Shown here: positions 5,872-12,837 of the stretch, piece by piece
Layout of the letters: each line of letters starts with the position of its first letter
How positions within the stretch are numbered: position 1 is the first letter of the stretch
Assembly: GCA_012522615.1 (NCBI GenBank)
Contig: JAAYKB010000150.1
Coordinates: forward strand, 1-14,007
Source of the DNA: Clostridiales bacterium
GTDB lineage: Bacteria; Bacillota; Clostridia; Oscillospirales; Acutalibacteraceae
Length of the DNA: 14,007 nt
Direction of reading: 5' to 3'
Notes under the pieces: generated by a model
What the model was told of the DNA's origin: nothing
The model's input: only the letters and a program-made list of their open reading frames with translations
Database searches by the model: none
Program-made: the position numbers and the translations under genes

Positions 5872-6048
5872 CCCTAACCGGACAGTATGCTGTTCTTCCA
5901 CAGACAGCAGGTGAGACCTGAAAGGGTTTCCTAACGGCTCTGCCGCCTGCCGAGGACGAAGGCTTTAACATTTGTAGGTGACGCCGTGTATCGGCGGGAC
6001 TTATATTAGGTTATTGCGTCCTCCCTGTGGCAAACAGGGAGGATTTTT
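5872..6048 (+). ncRNA. L10 leader (rplJ cis-regulatory RNA) with attenuator
   Basis: The segment has the sequence hallmarks of the Firmicutes L10 leader: CAGACAGCAGG near 5901-5911, the partner CCTGCCGAGGAC at 5946-5957, and a GCAGG/CCTGC stem (5907-5911 with 5946-5950) that encloses the L10(L12)4-binding region. GAGGACG (5952-5958) is also complementary to CGTCCTC (6017-6023), which forms the left part of the terminator stem, so an antiterminator competes with the terminator. A small CGCCG/CGGCG hairpin (5982-5996) sits between. In this family, excess L10-L12 complex binds the leader and favours termination before rplJ. Confidence 0.88.
6019..6048 (+). terminator. Attenuator terminator of the L10 leader
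   Basis: The perfect 10-bp stem TCCTCCCTGT (6019-6028) / ACAGGGAGGA (6034-6043) has a 5-nt loop and five T (6044-6048). It lies 90 nt upstream of the rplJ start, so termination here would prevent rplJ-rplL expression. Confidence 0.88.
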
Positions 6049-6138
6049 GCTTTTCCTGTAAATCGGCAAATCGATGGAAAACAGCATTCTAGCCCAGCAG
6101 AAGGATATCTTAACTTTGGAAACCGGAGGTGAAACAAT

Positions 6139-6666
6139 TTGCCAAGTGAGAAAATTCTTCAGGAAAAACAGAAGTATGTCGAACAGCTCGTACAGAAAAT
6201 GCAGTCTGCGACGGCAGGTGTCGTGGTCAGCTACAAGGGTATCAATGTAGCGGACGATACAAAGCTGCGTAAGGAGCTTCGTGAAGCAGGCGTGGATTAT
6301 GCCGTTGTCAAAAACACCATGCTTCGCCGTGCTTCCGAAAAGGCAGGACTCCAAGAGTTAGACCCGGTTCTTAAGGGTTCAACTGCACTGGCACTGAGCG
6401 GGGACCATGTCGCCGCCGCCAGAATCCTCAACAAATTTGCCGAAACCAACAAGAGTCTTGAAATAAAGTCGGGGTTTGTCGAGGGGAAGGTCATCAGCGT
6501 CGACAGCATCAAGGAGCTTGCCAAGATGCCGTCAAAAGAGGTTCTTGTCGCCAAGGCTCTTGGCGGCCTGAACGCGCCGATTTCCGGTTTTGTCTGTGTT
6601 CTTAATGCAAATCTCCGCGGCCTTGTGGTCGCACTCAACGCAATTGCAGAAAAAAAAGGTGCATGA
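6139..6666 (+). CDS. rplJ: 50S ribosomal protein L10
   Basis: A 175-residue base of the ribosomal stalk; its C-terminal helix carries the L7/L12 dimers. The start is TTG 6139, 8 nt after GGAGGT (6125-6130). This gives MPSEKILQEKQKYVEQLVQKM, the usual N-terminal helix, and no ATG is available before residue 20. Conserved segments are VVSYKGINVADDTKLRKELREAG (about 29-51), VVKNTMLRRA (56-65), and the C-terminal NAPISGFVCVLNANLRGLVVALNAIAEKK that forms the L12-binding helix. It is preceded by its own L10 leader and followed by rplL after 54 nt. Confidence 0.96.
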   Translation: MPSEKILQEKQKYVEQLVQKMQSATAGVVVSYKGINVADDTKLRKELREAGVDYAVVKNTMLRRASEKAGLQELDPVLKGSTALALSGDHVAAARILNKFAETNKSLEIKSGFVEGKVISVDSIKELAKMPSKEVLVAKALGGLNAPISGFVCVLNANLRGLVVALNAIAEKKGA

Positions 6667-6720
6667 TTTTATATTAACAATGCACCGCAACATTAAAAAA
6701 TCAAAATGGAGGATTTAACA

Positions 6721-7104
6721 ATGTCTGACAAAGTACTAAAGTTAATCGAAGATGTAAAGGCCCTTACCGTTCTTGAGCTTTCCGAGCTTGTCAAGGCTCT
6801 TGAAGAGGAGTTCGGCGTATCCGCTGCCGCTCCTGTCGCTGTTGCTGCTGCTCCCGCAGGCGGTGCTGCTGCCGCTCCTGCCGCTGAAGAAAAGAGCGAA
6901 TTTGACGTTGTTCTTGCAGAAGTAGGCGCTAACAAGATTGCCGTCATAAAGGTTGTCCGCGAAATCACCGGTCTTGGTCTCAAGGAGGCAAAGGATCTGG
7001 TTGACGGCGCTCCCAAGCCTGTCAAAGAAAGTGCATCCAAGGACGACGCCGAGGATATTAAGAAAAAGCTGGAAGAAGCCGGTGCAAAGGTCGAACTCAA
7101 ATAA
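6721..7104 (+). CDS. rplL: 50S ribosomal protein L7/L12
   Basis: A 127-residue acidic stalk protein that recruits translational GTPases. ATG 6721 has GGAGG (6708-6712) 8 nt upstream; an in-frame ATG at 6706 overlaps that ribosome binding site and is rejected. The N-terminal dimerisation domain (MSDKVLKLIEDVKALTVLEL) is followed by an Ala/Pro/Gly hinge (about 36-55). The C-terminal domain reads FDVVLAEVGANKIAVIKVVR, ITGLGLKEAKDLVD, and ends KKKLEEAGAKVELK. rpoB does not follow, which is unusual. Confidence 0.97.
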   Translation: MSDKVLKLIEDVKALTVLELSELVKALEEEFGVSAAAPVAVAAAPAGGAAAAPAAEEKSEFDVVLAEVGANKIAVIKVVREITGLGLKEAKDLVDGAPKPVKESASKDDAEDIKKKLEEAGAKVELK

Positions 7105-7131
7105 TATCGGCTTGATAATTGGTAAAATTAC

Positions 7132-7161
7132 AGGTGAGGCGGCATGATTGCCGCCTCACCT
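7132..7161 (+). terminator. Strong hairpin after rplL (no clear T-tract)
   Basis: AGGTGAGGCGGCA (7132-7144) and TGCCGCCTCACCT (7149-7161) form a perfect 13-bp stem with a TGAT loop, 27 nt after the rplL stop. Only scattered T follow (CAGTTTATC), so intrinsic termination may be weak. It could also protect the 3' end of the rplJ-rplL mRNA. Confidence 0.55.
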
Positions 7162-7176
7162 CAGTTTATCGACAAG

Positions 7177-7211
7177 GGGCTGACACATAACTTCCCATTG
7201 TGTGTCAGCCC
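7177..7211 (+). other. Second hairpin after rplL
   Basis: GGGCTGACACA (7177-7187) and TGTGTCAGCCC (7201-7211) form a perfect 11-bp stem with a 13-nt loop. The following CTAAAAATTA is not a T-tract on either strand. It may be a stabiliser or part of a two-hairpin 3' end together with 7132-7161. Confidence 0.5.
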
Positions 7212-7280
7212 TAAAAATTATACAGCGAATAAACAAGGTCATCTGTCATATTTGAATGCCAGTCGGCCTGAATTACGGTA

Positions 7281-7309
7281 TTAACCTTTTTTGGTCATCC
7301 ACATATTAT
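7281..7309 (+). promoter_or_regulatory. Weak candidate promoter of the 32-residue miniprotein gene
   Basis: TTAACC (7281-7286) and TATTAT (7304-7309) are 17 nt apart, matching four and five consensus bases. The start would fall about 25 nt before the ribosome binding site. CATATTATG at 7303-7311 also loosely resembles sporulation-type -10 elements, so the sigma factor is uncertain. Confidence 0.35.
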
Positions 7310-7340
7310 GGGATAGAGCAATAAAAAGGAGGTAACGTAA

Positions 7341-7439
7341 ATGGGCGGACGCGGCATTTTAGGTGATAGCGATTCCTGTCTGTGGATTCTTTTAATCATC
7401 CTTATACTGCTTTGCTGCTGCGATGATCGCAGCTGCTGA
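7341..7439 (+). CDS. Cysteine-rich single-span membrane miniprotein (32 aa)
   Basis: ATG 7341 is preceded by the near-ideal ribosome binding site AAAAAGGAGG (7324-7333) at 7 nt, which makes translation very likely despite the size. The product starts MGGRGILGDSDSC, then has a hydrophobic helix (LWILLIILILL, about 14-24) and ends CCCDDRSC, giving five Cys in 32 residues. Similar 'Gly-rich head, Cys, WIxxLIILLL, CCC tail' miniproteins occur in Clostridia and some relate to sporulation or envelope proteins; this comparison is from memory. It is a separate unit between the ribosomal block and a bidirectional terminator. Function unknown. Confidence 0.75.
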   Translation: MGGRGILGDSDSCLWILLIILILLCCCDDRSC

Positions 7440-7461
7440 CCGACAAATTATAAAGCCCCCT

Positions 7462-7503
7462 AAAAACGCCGTCGGAGCCAAACGGTTCCGACGGCGTTTT
7501 TTT
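7462..7503. terminator. Bidirectional terminator between the miniprotein gene and rnfB
   Basis: The 11-bp stem ACGCCGTCGGA (7466-7476) / TCCGACGGCGT (7487-7497) is flanked by an A-run on the left (7462-7466) and a run of seven T on the right (7497-7503). It can therefore stop transcription from the miniprotein gene on the + strand and from the rnf operon on the - strand. rnfB ends at 7509, immediately beside it. Confidence 0.92.
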
Positions 7504-7508
7504 GTCTA

Positions 7509-8339
7509 TTATCTGACTGTTGCCGCCTTTTCTGGCTTTTTGGGAGTATGTCCGAAAATCGTGATGCATCCGACCGGACAGTTGTCGGCGCAGGCGCCGC
7601 ACCCTACGCATTTTTCAATATCAATTTCGGCTAGGTTGGTTGTCACGTGAATCGCGCCATACTGGCATACCTTGGTGCACTTCATGCACCCGATACAGCC
7701 CACGCTGCATGCCTTTCGCACAACACCACCCTTGTCGTTGTTGCGGCAGCGGACAACCCCGCGTGCGCTGCCCGGATACATAACAATCAATGATTTCGGG
7801 CAGGCAGCGACACATTTTGTACATCCGCGGCAGAGCGACGGGTCGATATTAGCCAGCCCGTCCTTTATGGTAATTGCGCCGTACTCGCATGCGGCGGCGC
7901 AGTCGCCATAGCCCAGACAGCCGTAGCTGCAGGCCCAGTTGCCGCCGTAAAACTGGTTGGCGGCGGCGCACGACCGCAAGCCGTAATATTCGAGCTTACG
8001 GGTGGTGTGTTGTTCACACCCTCCGCAGCGCACCATGGCGGTCAGGGTTTCAACCCCGGAGCTTTCCACCCCGAGAATTTCCGCGGTCGCCTCGGCAACA
8101 GCCGTGCCGCCGGGGGAACAAAGTCCAACCTTTGCGCCGTCGTGCGCCATGGCCTCGGCATAACCGTCACAGCCCGAATATCCGCATGCTCCGCAGTTTG
8201 CGCCCGGCAGTGCCTCGCGCAGCCGTTCCACCTTCTCGTCGCGCGGCACCGCCATAACGGCCGAAGCCACAGCCAATAGCAGCCCGAAAAGCAGTCCCAG
8301 CCCGGCAAGGATTCCTATGGCCAGTAATATTGCAGACAT
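7509..8339 (-). CDS. rnfB: Rnf complex subunit RnfB, multi-cluster ferredoxin-like protein
   Basis: A 276-residue iron-sulfur subunit that accepts electrons from reduced ferredoxin. An N-terminal helix (about 4-28) anchors it in the membrane. Then comes the RnfB signature cluster GANCGACGYSGC with a further Cys at 74. Four more Cys-rich motifs follow: CSYGCLGYGDCAAAC (137-151), CRGCTKCVAACP (170-181), CIGCMKCTKVC (215-225) and CVGCGACADNCP (244-255). That is about five [4Fe-4S] sites, more than in the short proteobacterial form and typical of clostridial RnfB. The ATG at 8339 is preferred; a TTG at 8351 would add VLI. Neither has a strong ribosome binding site. The gap from rnfA is 45 nt, and RnfB is the last gene, as in the canonical C-D-G-E-A-B order. 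Confidence 0.94.
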   Translation of the reverse strand: MSAILLAIGILAGLGLLFGLLLAVASAVMAVPRDEKVERLREALPGANCGACGYSGCDGYAEAMAHDGAKVGLCSPGGTAVAEATAEILGVESSGVETLTAMVRCGGCEQHTTRKLEYYGLRSCAAANQFYGGNWACSYGCLGYGDCAAACEYGAITIKDGLANIDPSLCRGCTKCVAACPKSLIVMYPGSARGVVRCRNNDKGGVVRKACSVGCIGCMKCTKVCQYGAIHVTTNLAEIDIEKCVGCGACADNCPVGCITIFGHTPKKPEKAATVR

Positions 8340-8384
8340 AATCAGAACCAACTTTCTGTGTTCAAAATCATATGCTCGGTGGCG

Positions 8385-8972
8385 TTATAGACCGAAAAGG
8401 CCCTGAAATCCGATAAAGGATACCGAAACCAGAGACGCCGCCACCAGGGTGATAGGCAGCCCTTTGAGTCCCGCGGGTATATCGGCGCTCTCCAGCCGCT
8501 CGCGTACGCCCGCAAACATAATCATGGCAAGCATAAAGCCGAGACCGGCGCCAAACGTATTGACAAGCGATTCTCCAAACCCGTAACCGGTGTCAATATT
8601 CAGGATGGTGACACCAAGAACGGCGCAGTTTGTTGTGATAAGCGGCAGATAGATGCCGAGGGATTTATAAAGCGGGGGAATAAACCGCTTCAAGGCAATC
8701 TCCACAAGCTGGACGAGGGCGGCGATGACAAGAATAAACACAATCGTTTGAAGATACTCAAGCCCTCCGGGAACCAGCACATATGTATAAACCGGCCATG
8801 TTACGGCGGTTGACATCATCATGACGAAGATTACCGCCACTGACATGCCGACAGCCGAATTCAGCTTTTTTGACACCCCGAGAAAGGGGCAGATACCGAG
8901 AAACTGCGACAGTACAAAGTTGTTTACAAGCAGGCTTCCGATAAGAATAGCCATCAAGTTTGTATTATTCAT
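8385..8972 (-). CDS. rnfA: Rnf complex membrane subunit RnfA
   Basis: A 195-residue, six-helix membrane protein that pairs with RnfE in inverted topology. Cys28 in GICPFLG and Cys116 in TTNCAVLG are the conserved residues that, with their RnfE counterparts, hold a membrane-embedded [2Fe-2S] cluster in known Rnf/Nqr structures. Other typical parts are LLVNNFVLSQFLG (14-26), KSLGIYLPLITTNC and FAGVRERLE. The start ATG 8972 overlaps the rnfE stop by 4 nt (ATGA), with AAAGGGGGG upstream, so translation is probably coupled. Confidence 0.96.
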   Translation of the reverse strand: MNNTNLMAILIGSLLVNNFVLSQFLGICPFLGVSKKLNSAVGMSVAVIFVMMMSTAVTWPVYTYVLVPGGLEYLQTIVFILVIAALVQLVEIALKRFIPPLYKSLGIYLPLITTNCAVLGVTILNIDTGYGFGESLVNTFGAGLGFMLAMIMFAGVRERLESADIPAGLKGLPITLVAASLVSVSFIGFQGLFGL

Positions 8973-9703
8973 TTATGCTGCCCCCCCTTTGCGCCGCCGA
9001 CCGCGCAGGCCTCTTCGGATTGGGCTGTCCCCTGGTGGCAGATTGCGGCACTCGGACATGCCGCGCAAACATTCTTGCTGGTATCCCGTCTTGCGGCGTC
9101 CTTTTCAAAACGGTCGGACAGCTGGTTTGCCAGCCATATCAGTATGCCGAAGACGAAGAATCCTCCCGCGGGCATTACAAAAATCGTGATCGGGTGGGCA
9201 AGTATTGCGCCGTGCGGCAGACCGAAAAGGGTGCCGTTGCCGAGAAGCTCGCGGATTCCGCCCATCAGGATAAGCGCGCCGGTGAAGCCCGCCCCCATGC
9301 CGAGACCATCCAGCGCCGAAAGACCGACGCTGTTTTTGCTGGCATAGGCTTCGGCCCGCCCGAGGATAATGCAGTTTACAACAATCAACGGAAGGTAAAT
9401 CCCGAGCGCCTTGTCAATTGCGGGGAGGTATGCTTTGACCAGCATCTGGACAATAGTGGTAAAGCCCGCGATAATAACGATAAACGCCGGCAGGCGCACC
9501 TTGTCGGGGATTACCTTTCTCAAAAGGGAAATCACCACGTTGGAGCAAACAAGGACAAAGGTTGCCGCCGCGCCCATGCCGATGCCGTTTATCGCCGCTG
9601 TGGTGACGGCAAGGGTCGGACAGGTTCCGAGGACAAGCCGGAGAACCGGGTTTTCCTTTATCAGGCCTTTGGTAAATGCCTGTTTGTACTTAGCCGAAAT
9701 CAT
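8969..9703 (-). CDS. rnfE: Rnf complex membrane subunit RnfE with a Cys-containing tail
   Basis: A 244-residue integral membrane partner of RnfA. Conserved motifs are NPVLRLVLGTCPTLAVT (Cys28) and YLPLIVVNCIILGRAEA (Cys111), the cluster ligands, plus GMGAGFTGALILMGGIRE. The core ends near residue 195 (WLANQLSDRFE). About 45 extra residues follow, with Cys213, Cys216, Cys222 and Cys233 in a CAACPSAAIC-type arrangement, unlike the short tail of E. coli-type RnfE. ATG 9703 overlaps the rnfG stop by 4 nt. AAAGGGGG lies about 11 nt upstream. Confidence 0.95.
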   Translation of the reverse strand: MISAKYKQAFTKGLIKENPVLRLVLGTCPTLAVTTAAINGIGMGAAATFVLVCSNVVISLLRKVIPDKVRLPAFIVIIAGFTTIVQMLVKAYLPAIDKALGIYLPLIVVNCIILGRAEAYASKNSVGLSALDGLGMGAGFTGALILMGGIRELLGNGTLFGLPHGAILAHPITIFVMPAGGFFVFGILIWLANQLSDRFEKDAARRDTSKNVCAACPSAAICHQGTAQSEEACAVGGAKGGQHK

Positions 9704-10272
9704 CCCTCTTGTCCCCCTTTCAAATATTTATTGAACAGGTCAACCGCCCTGTTGACCCCTTCGGTTATTCCTTTTGACGTTTTGGTGGCGTGCGACACCC
9801 CGTCGATATTTTTACCGAGATAAAATTTCTCGGAAGCGTCCCTGCCGAGGAAGCGTTTAAAAAATCCGGCTTCACGAATCATATCAAGATAACCCGCGGT
9901 TTCGTTATCGTCGGTTACGGTGACGCCTGTAATGCCGCCATCCGCCGAGATTCCGGTCATAACGACAAGCCCGGAGCTTTTTCCTGCTGAGGAAACCGTA
10001 AACACATATCCGGCAAGCTCGCCGTCCTTTACGGCCTTATAGTACACAACCTCCTGCCCGTCATCGGTCAGACTCTGTTTTTCAAAGCTGTCCGCATTTA
10101 TAACCTGCTGGCGGGACTCGGTTTCCGCCTTTTGGTTTGCCTTTGCAATGGTTTGTTCGGTAAGCGCGTTTGTCGCCGCGAGTGCCGCGGTGACCCCGCC
10201 CGATATGACGGCAAGGGCGACCGCCGAGATGATAATTTCCTTAATATTTATCCTGTTTCCCTTATTGCTCAT
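9700..10272 (-). CDS. rnfG: Rnf complex flavoprotein subunit RnfG
   Basis: A 190-residue protein with one N-terminal helix (about 11-34) and an extracytoplasmic FMN-binding domain. The covalent FMN site lies near the C-terminus in DGVSHATKTSKGI; Thr163 of the S-H-A-T stretch is the expected attachment residue. Most relatives have Ser-Gly-Ala-Thr, so His161 is unusual. The start ATG 10272 has GGAGG (10284-10280) 7 nt upstream and overlaps rnfD by 11 nt; an in-frame ATG at 10317 lies deeper in rnfD and is rejected. The protein ends VDLFNKYLKGGQEG. Confidence 0.93.
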   Translation of the reverse strand: MSNKGNRINIKEIIISAVALAVISGGVTAALAATNALTEQTIAKANQKAETESRQQVINADSFEKQSLTDDGQEVVYYKAVKDGELAGYVFTVSSAGKSSGLVVMTGISADGGITGVTVTDDNETAGYLDMIREAGFFKRFLGRDASEKFYLGKNIDGVSHATKTSKGITEGVNRAVDLFNKYLKGGQEG

Positions 10273-11212
10273 TGCGCAGCCTCCGTTTCTCGCCGAAGGG
10301 CAGCGGTCGGGTGGCACGCTCGATAAGCGGAACCAGTATGTTCATTATGACAATTGCAAACGAGACACCCTCGGGCAGCGAGCCGAAAACGCGTATAAGC
10401 ACGGTCAGCAGGCCGCAGCCGACAGCAAAGACAATTTTGCCGGCTTTGTTTATCGGCGAGGTTGTGTAGTCGGTCGCCATAAATATCGCGCCCAGCATCA
10501 ATCCGCCCGAGAGTATATGTACCAGCGGGTTTTGACCCAGCAGCCATGTCATAATGAACACCGTGCCAATATATACTAGCGGGATTATAGGCGAGATGAC
10601 CCTCCGGGCAATAAGATACAGTCCGCCGAGAATCAATGCGAGGGCACAGGTTTCGCCAAGACAGCCCGGGCGTATGCCGACAAGCAGCTCGGACATACTG
10701 TAATTCATGCTGCCGCCCTGCGACAAAACGGCAAGCGGGGTTGCCGAGGTGACGGCGTCCGCCGCCGAGCCCTGCAGAGGGGTTATCCAGTTGTTCATGG
10801 CGTCGGGGAAGCTTGCCATCATCACAATGCGTCCGACCAGCGCGGGGTTGACAAAATTCTGCCCCAGCCCGCCGAACATCTGCTTTGCGACAACGATTGC
10901 CGCCGCCCCGCCGATTACCGCCTGCCAGAGCGGGATGGACGCCGGCAGGTTGAACGCCAGCAAAACTCCGGTGACAACCGCCGACAGGTCGCCCGCCGTC
11001 TGGGGGCGTTTAAGTACGATTCGGCTCAGATACTCTGCCGCAAGGCAGGCGGCAACACAAACGACTATAACCGCCGCCGAGCGCCAGCCGAACAGCAGAA
11101 CCGATGCCGCCGCGGCAGGTGACAATGCAATCAATACATCCAGCATAACCCCGCGGGTTGTCATTCCGCAGTGAAGATGCGGGGATGAGGTTATTACCAA
11201 TGGGCTGTCCAT
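10262..11212 (-). CDS. rnfD: Rnf complex membrane flavoprotein subunit RnfD
   Basis: A 316-residue integral membrane protein with about eight to ten hydrophobic segments. It begins with the family-typical VITSSPHLHCGMTTRGVMLDVLIALSP and includes GGLGQNFVNPALVGR (114-128). The FMN-threonine site is DAVTSATPL, with Thr158 expected to carry FMN. FMATDYTTSPIN and a final PEGVSFAIVIMNILVPLIE are also typical. ATG 11212 is 12 nt after AAAGGAG, slightly long but the only sensible start. The gap to rnfC is 49 nt. Confidence 0.96.
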   Translation of the reverse strand: MDSPLVITSSPHLHCGMTTRGVMLDVLIALSPAAAASVLLFGWRSAAVIVVCVAACLAAEYLSRIVLKRPQTAGDLSAVVTGVLLAFNLPASIPLWQAVIGGAAAIVVAKQMFGGLGQNFVNPALVGRIVMMASFPDAMNNWITPLQGSAADAVTSATPLAVLSQGGSMNYSMSELLVGIRPGCLGETCALALILGGLYLIARRVISPIIPLVYIGTVFIMTWLLGQNPLVHILSGGLMLGAIFMATDYTTSPINKAGKIVFAVGCGLLTVLIRVFGSLPEGVSFAIVIMNILVPLIERATRPLPFGEKRRLRNEQ

Positions 11213-11261
11213 AATGCCCGGTCACTCCTTTATCAACAGGCGCAAAACGCGCCGAGGTTGT

Positions 11262-12644
11262 TTATTTGTTTACGGCAGTCTTTTCTTTCGCCGGTTCTTT
11301 TTCGGCTGTCTTGGGGGTATGGGCTTTGCGAACCTCTCCCTTTGCCATGCGCATGGTCTGGACTATCTGGCGGGAGGCCGGGCAGGAGAATGAACAGCAG
11401 CCGCATTCCATACAGGTCATAACCCCCAGCTTTTCCATTGCGGCGGCGTCGCCGTTTTGATATGCGGCGGCAATCCACGGCGGGACCAGATTCATGGGGC
11501 AGGAATCGACGCATCTTCCGCAGCGTATGCAGGTGGAGGGTTCGGTAAGCCGGACATCCTCCTCGGCAAATGCAAGGATAGCGTTGTTTTGCTTTAGTAT
11601 CGGCAGCTCGTCGTCCATGAGCGCCAACCCCATCATCGGGCCGCCCATAAGCAGCTTGCGGGTTTTGAATTTTGTGCCGCCGCAAAACGAGATGACGTCC
11701 TTAATAGGAGTGCCGATAATCACACGGATATTCTTGGGGCGCGCGATTGCAGAGCCGTCAACCGTAATCCTCTTGTCAACAAGCGGCATGCCCGTCTTGA
11801 GATACCGCGAGATAAAGGCGATTGAGGCGACGTTCATCACCAAGCATCCGACATCCGAGGGCAGTTTGCCGGTCGGGACGCGGCGTCCGGTACACGCCTT
11901 TATCAAAACCTTTTCCGCCCCCTGGGGATATCTTGCGGGCAGGGATTTGACGATAACCTCCCTCCCCGATTTTGATACTCCGGCGGCAATATTTGAAAGC
12001 TCGGCAATGGCGGCGGGCTTGTTTCTCTCGACCGCGATAATCACCCTTGCGGTATCAAGAAACTCCATAACCGTCTGGACGCCCGAGATAATATCCCACG
12101 AGTTTTCAATACATTCGCGGTAGTCTGAGGTTATATAGGGCTCACATTCGGCGGCGTTTACGATAACTGTGTCGATGTCATCAAGGCTGCGCGGGTGCAG
12201 CTTGATATGTGCGGGAAAGCCCGCTCCGCCAAGACCTACCAATCCCGACGCCCTGACCGCCTTTATAAAATCGTCGTAGTTTTCGACAACCGGCGGCTTG
12301 ACGCTCGGGTGTATCCTCTGCTCGCCGTCCGATTCGATTACCATGGCGGCGGTTTTCATACCCCCGGGAAGAAGCAGCTCGGTCATCGAGACCACCTTTC
12401 CGGATACTCCGCTATGTATCGGGGCGGAAACCGGTTTGTCGCTGTCGGCCACCACCTGCCCCACCTCGACCGTGTCGCCGACCTTGACCACAGGTGTGCA
12501 GGGCGCGCCGATATGCTGGGTCATGGCAAGAATTATCCGCTCGGGCGGGGGCATTATTACCGTTTCGCATTGGGCGGTATTCTTTCGGTGCGGTGCATGC
12601 ACGCCCCCTCGGGTTCTGTTTGACAGCCATTCCTTTATATCCAT
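11262..12644 (-). CDS. rnfC: Rnf complex NADH/FMN-binding subunit RnfC
   Basis: A 460-residue peripheral subunit where NAD+ is reduced. The N-terminal GGVHAPHRKN box leads into a lipoyl-like region (about 45-105). The nucleotide/FMN domain follows with GLVGLGGAGFPAHIKL (134-149) and NAAECEPYITSDYRE (163-177). Two C-terminal [4Fe-4S] motifs read CIRCGRCVDSCP (Cys372, 375, 378, 382) and CMECGCCSFSCP (Cys411, 414, 417, 421). A short Lys/Glu/Ala tail ends the protein, without the long repeats of proteobacterial RnfC. Two in-frame ATGs compete. The one at 12653 touches the AAAGGA ribosome binding site, so 12644, 9 nt after it, is chosen. It is the first gene of the operon. Confidence 0.95.
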   Translation of the reverse strand: MDIKEWLSNRTRGGVHAPHRKNTAQCETVIMPPPERIILAMTQHIGAPCTPVVKVGDTVEVGQVVADSDKPVSAPIHSGVSGKVVSMTELLLPGGMKTAAMVIESDGEQRIHPSVKPPVVENYDDFIKAVRASGLVGLGGAGFPAHIKLHPRSLDDIDTVIVNAAECEPYITSDYRECIENSWDIISGVQTVMEFLDTARVIIAVERNKPAAIAELSNIAAGVSKSGREVIVKSLPARYPQGAEKVLIKACTGRRVPTGKLPSDVGCLVMNVASIAFISRYLKTGMPLVDKRITVDGSAIARPKNIRVIIGTPIKDVISFCGGTKFKTRKLLMGGPMMGLALMDDELPILKQNNAILAFAEEDVRLTEPSTCIRCGRCVDSCPMNLVPPWIAAAYQNGDAAAMEKLGVMTCMECGCCSFSCPASRQIVQTMRMAKGEVRKAHTPKTAEKEPAKEKTAVNK

Positions 12645-12831
12645 TAAATACATTCCTTTCCGGGTTATCCTAAAAGGACATAATACATAAGCTGAAAGGG
12701 AGATTTATCCCTGAGCAGTACGGTATTATTGCACCGCATTCCATGATATATTATTTTGTTTTAAAATACAAGTGGAAAGACCCGGCTGTTTTCCCCCGCC
12801 CCTGCTTGAAGAGAGTTAGAACTAATGTTCT
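12645..12831 (-). promoter_or_regulatory. Long rnf operon 5' leader
   Basis: About 187 nt separate the predicted rnf start site from rnfC. On the - strand it contains a G-rich stretch (GGGGCGGGGG, about 12795-12804), a CGGT/ACCG hairpin near 12730-12745, and an AGGGA/TCCCT hairpin at about 12698-12713 upstream of the ribosome binding site. No known riboswitch was recognised and there is no terminator with a U-tract. Whether the leader regulates rnf is open. Confidence 0.4.
12818..12831. promoter_or_regulatory. LexA-box-like dyad at the rnf start site
   Basis: A-GAAC-TAAT-GTTC-T (12818-12831) is a perfect palindrome of the form GAAC-N4-GTTC, the core of the SOS operator of Firmicutes LexA (DinR). 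It covers the expected start site of the rnf promoter, a position where a repressor would act. The eight fixed bases can occur by chance, and rnf is not a known SOS target, so the identity of the binder is uncertain. Confidence 0.4.
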
Positions 12832-12837
12832 GGAACA

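Noticed and set aside
5167..5901. - strand reading frame of 244 codons antisense to rplA
   Set aside because: It lies entirely opposite a certain L1 gene and its leader, with no ribosome binding site or recognisable motif.
8960..9823. Long + strand reading frame (287 codons) antisense to rnfE and rnfG
   Set aside because: It mirrors GC-rich codons of rnfE/rnfG, lacks a ribosome binding site and has low-complexity, basic, unrecognisable protein.
11233..11685. - strand 150-codon frame overlapping rnfC
   Set aside because: Out-of-frame shadow of the cysteine-rich end of rnfC.
12645..12831. Riboswitch in the rnf leader
   Set aside because: Hairpins are present, but no known aptamer core and no terminator or clear site that masks the ribosome binding site.
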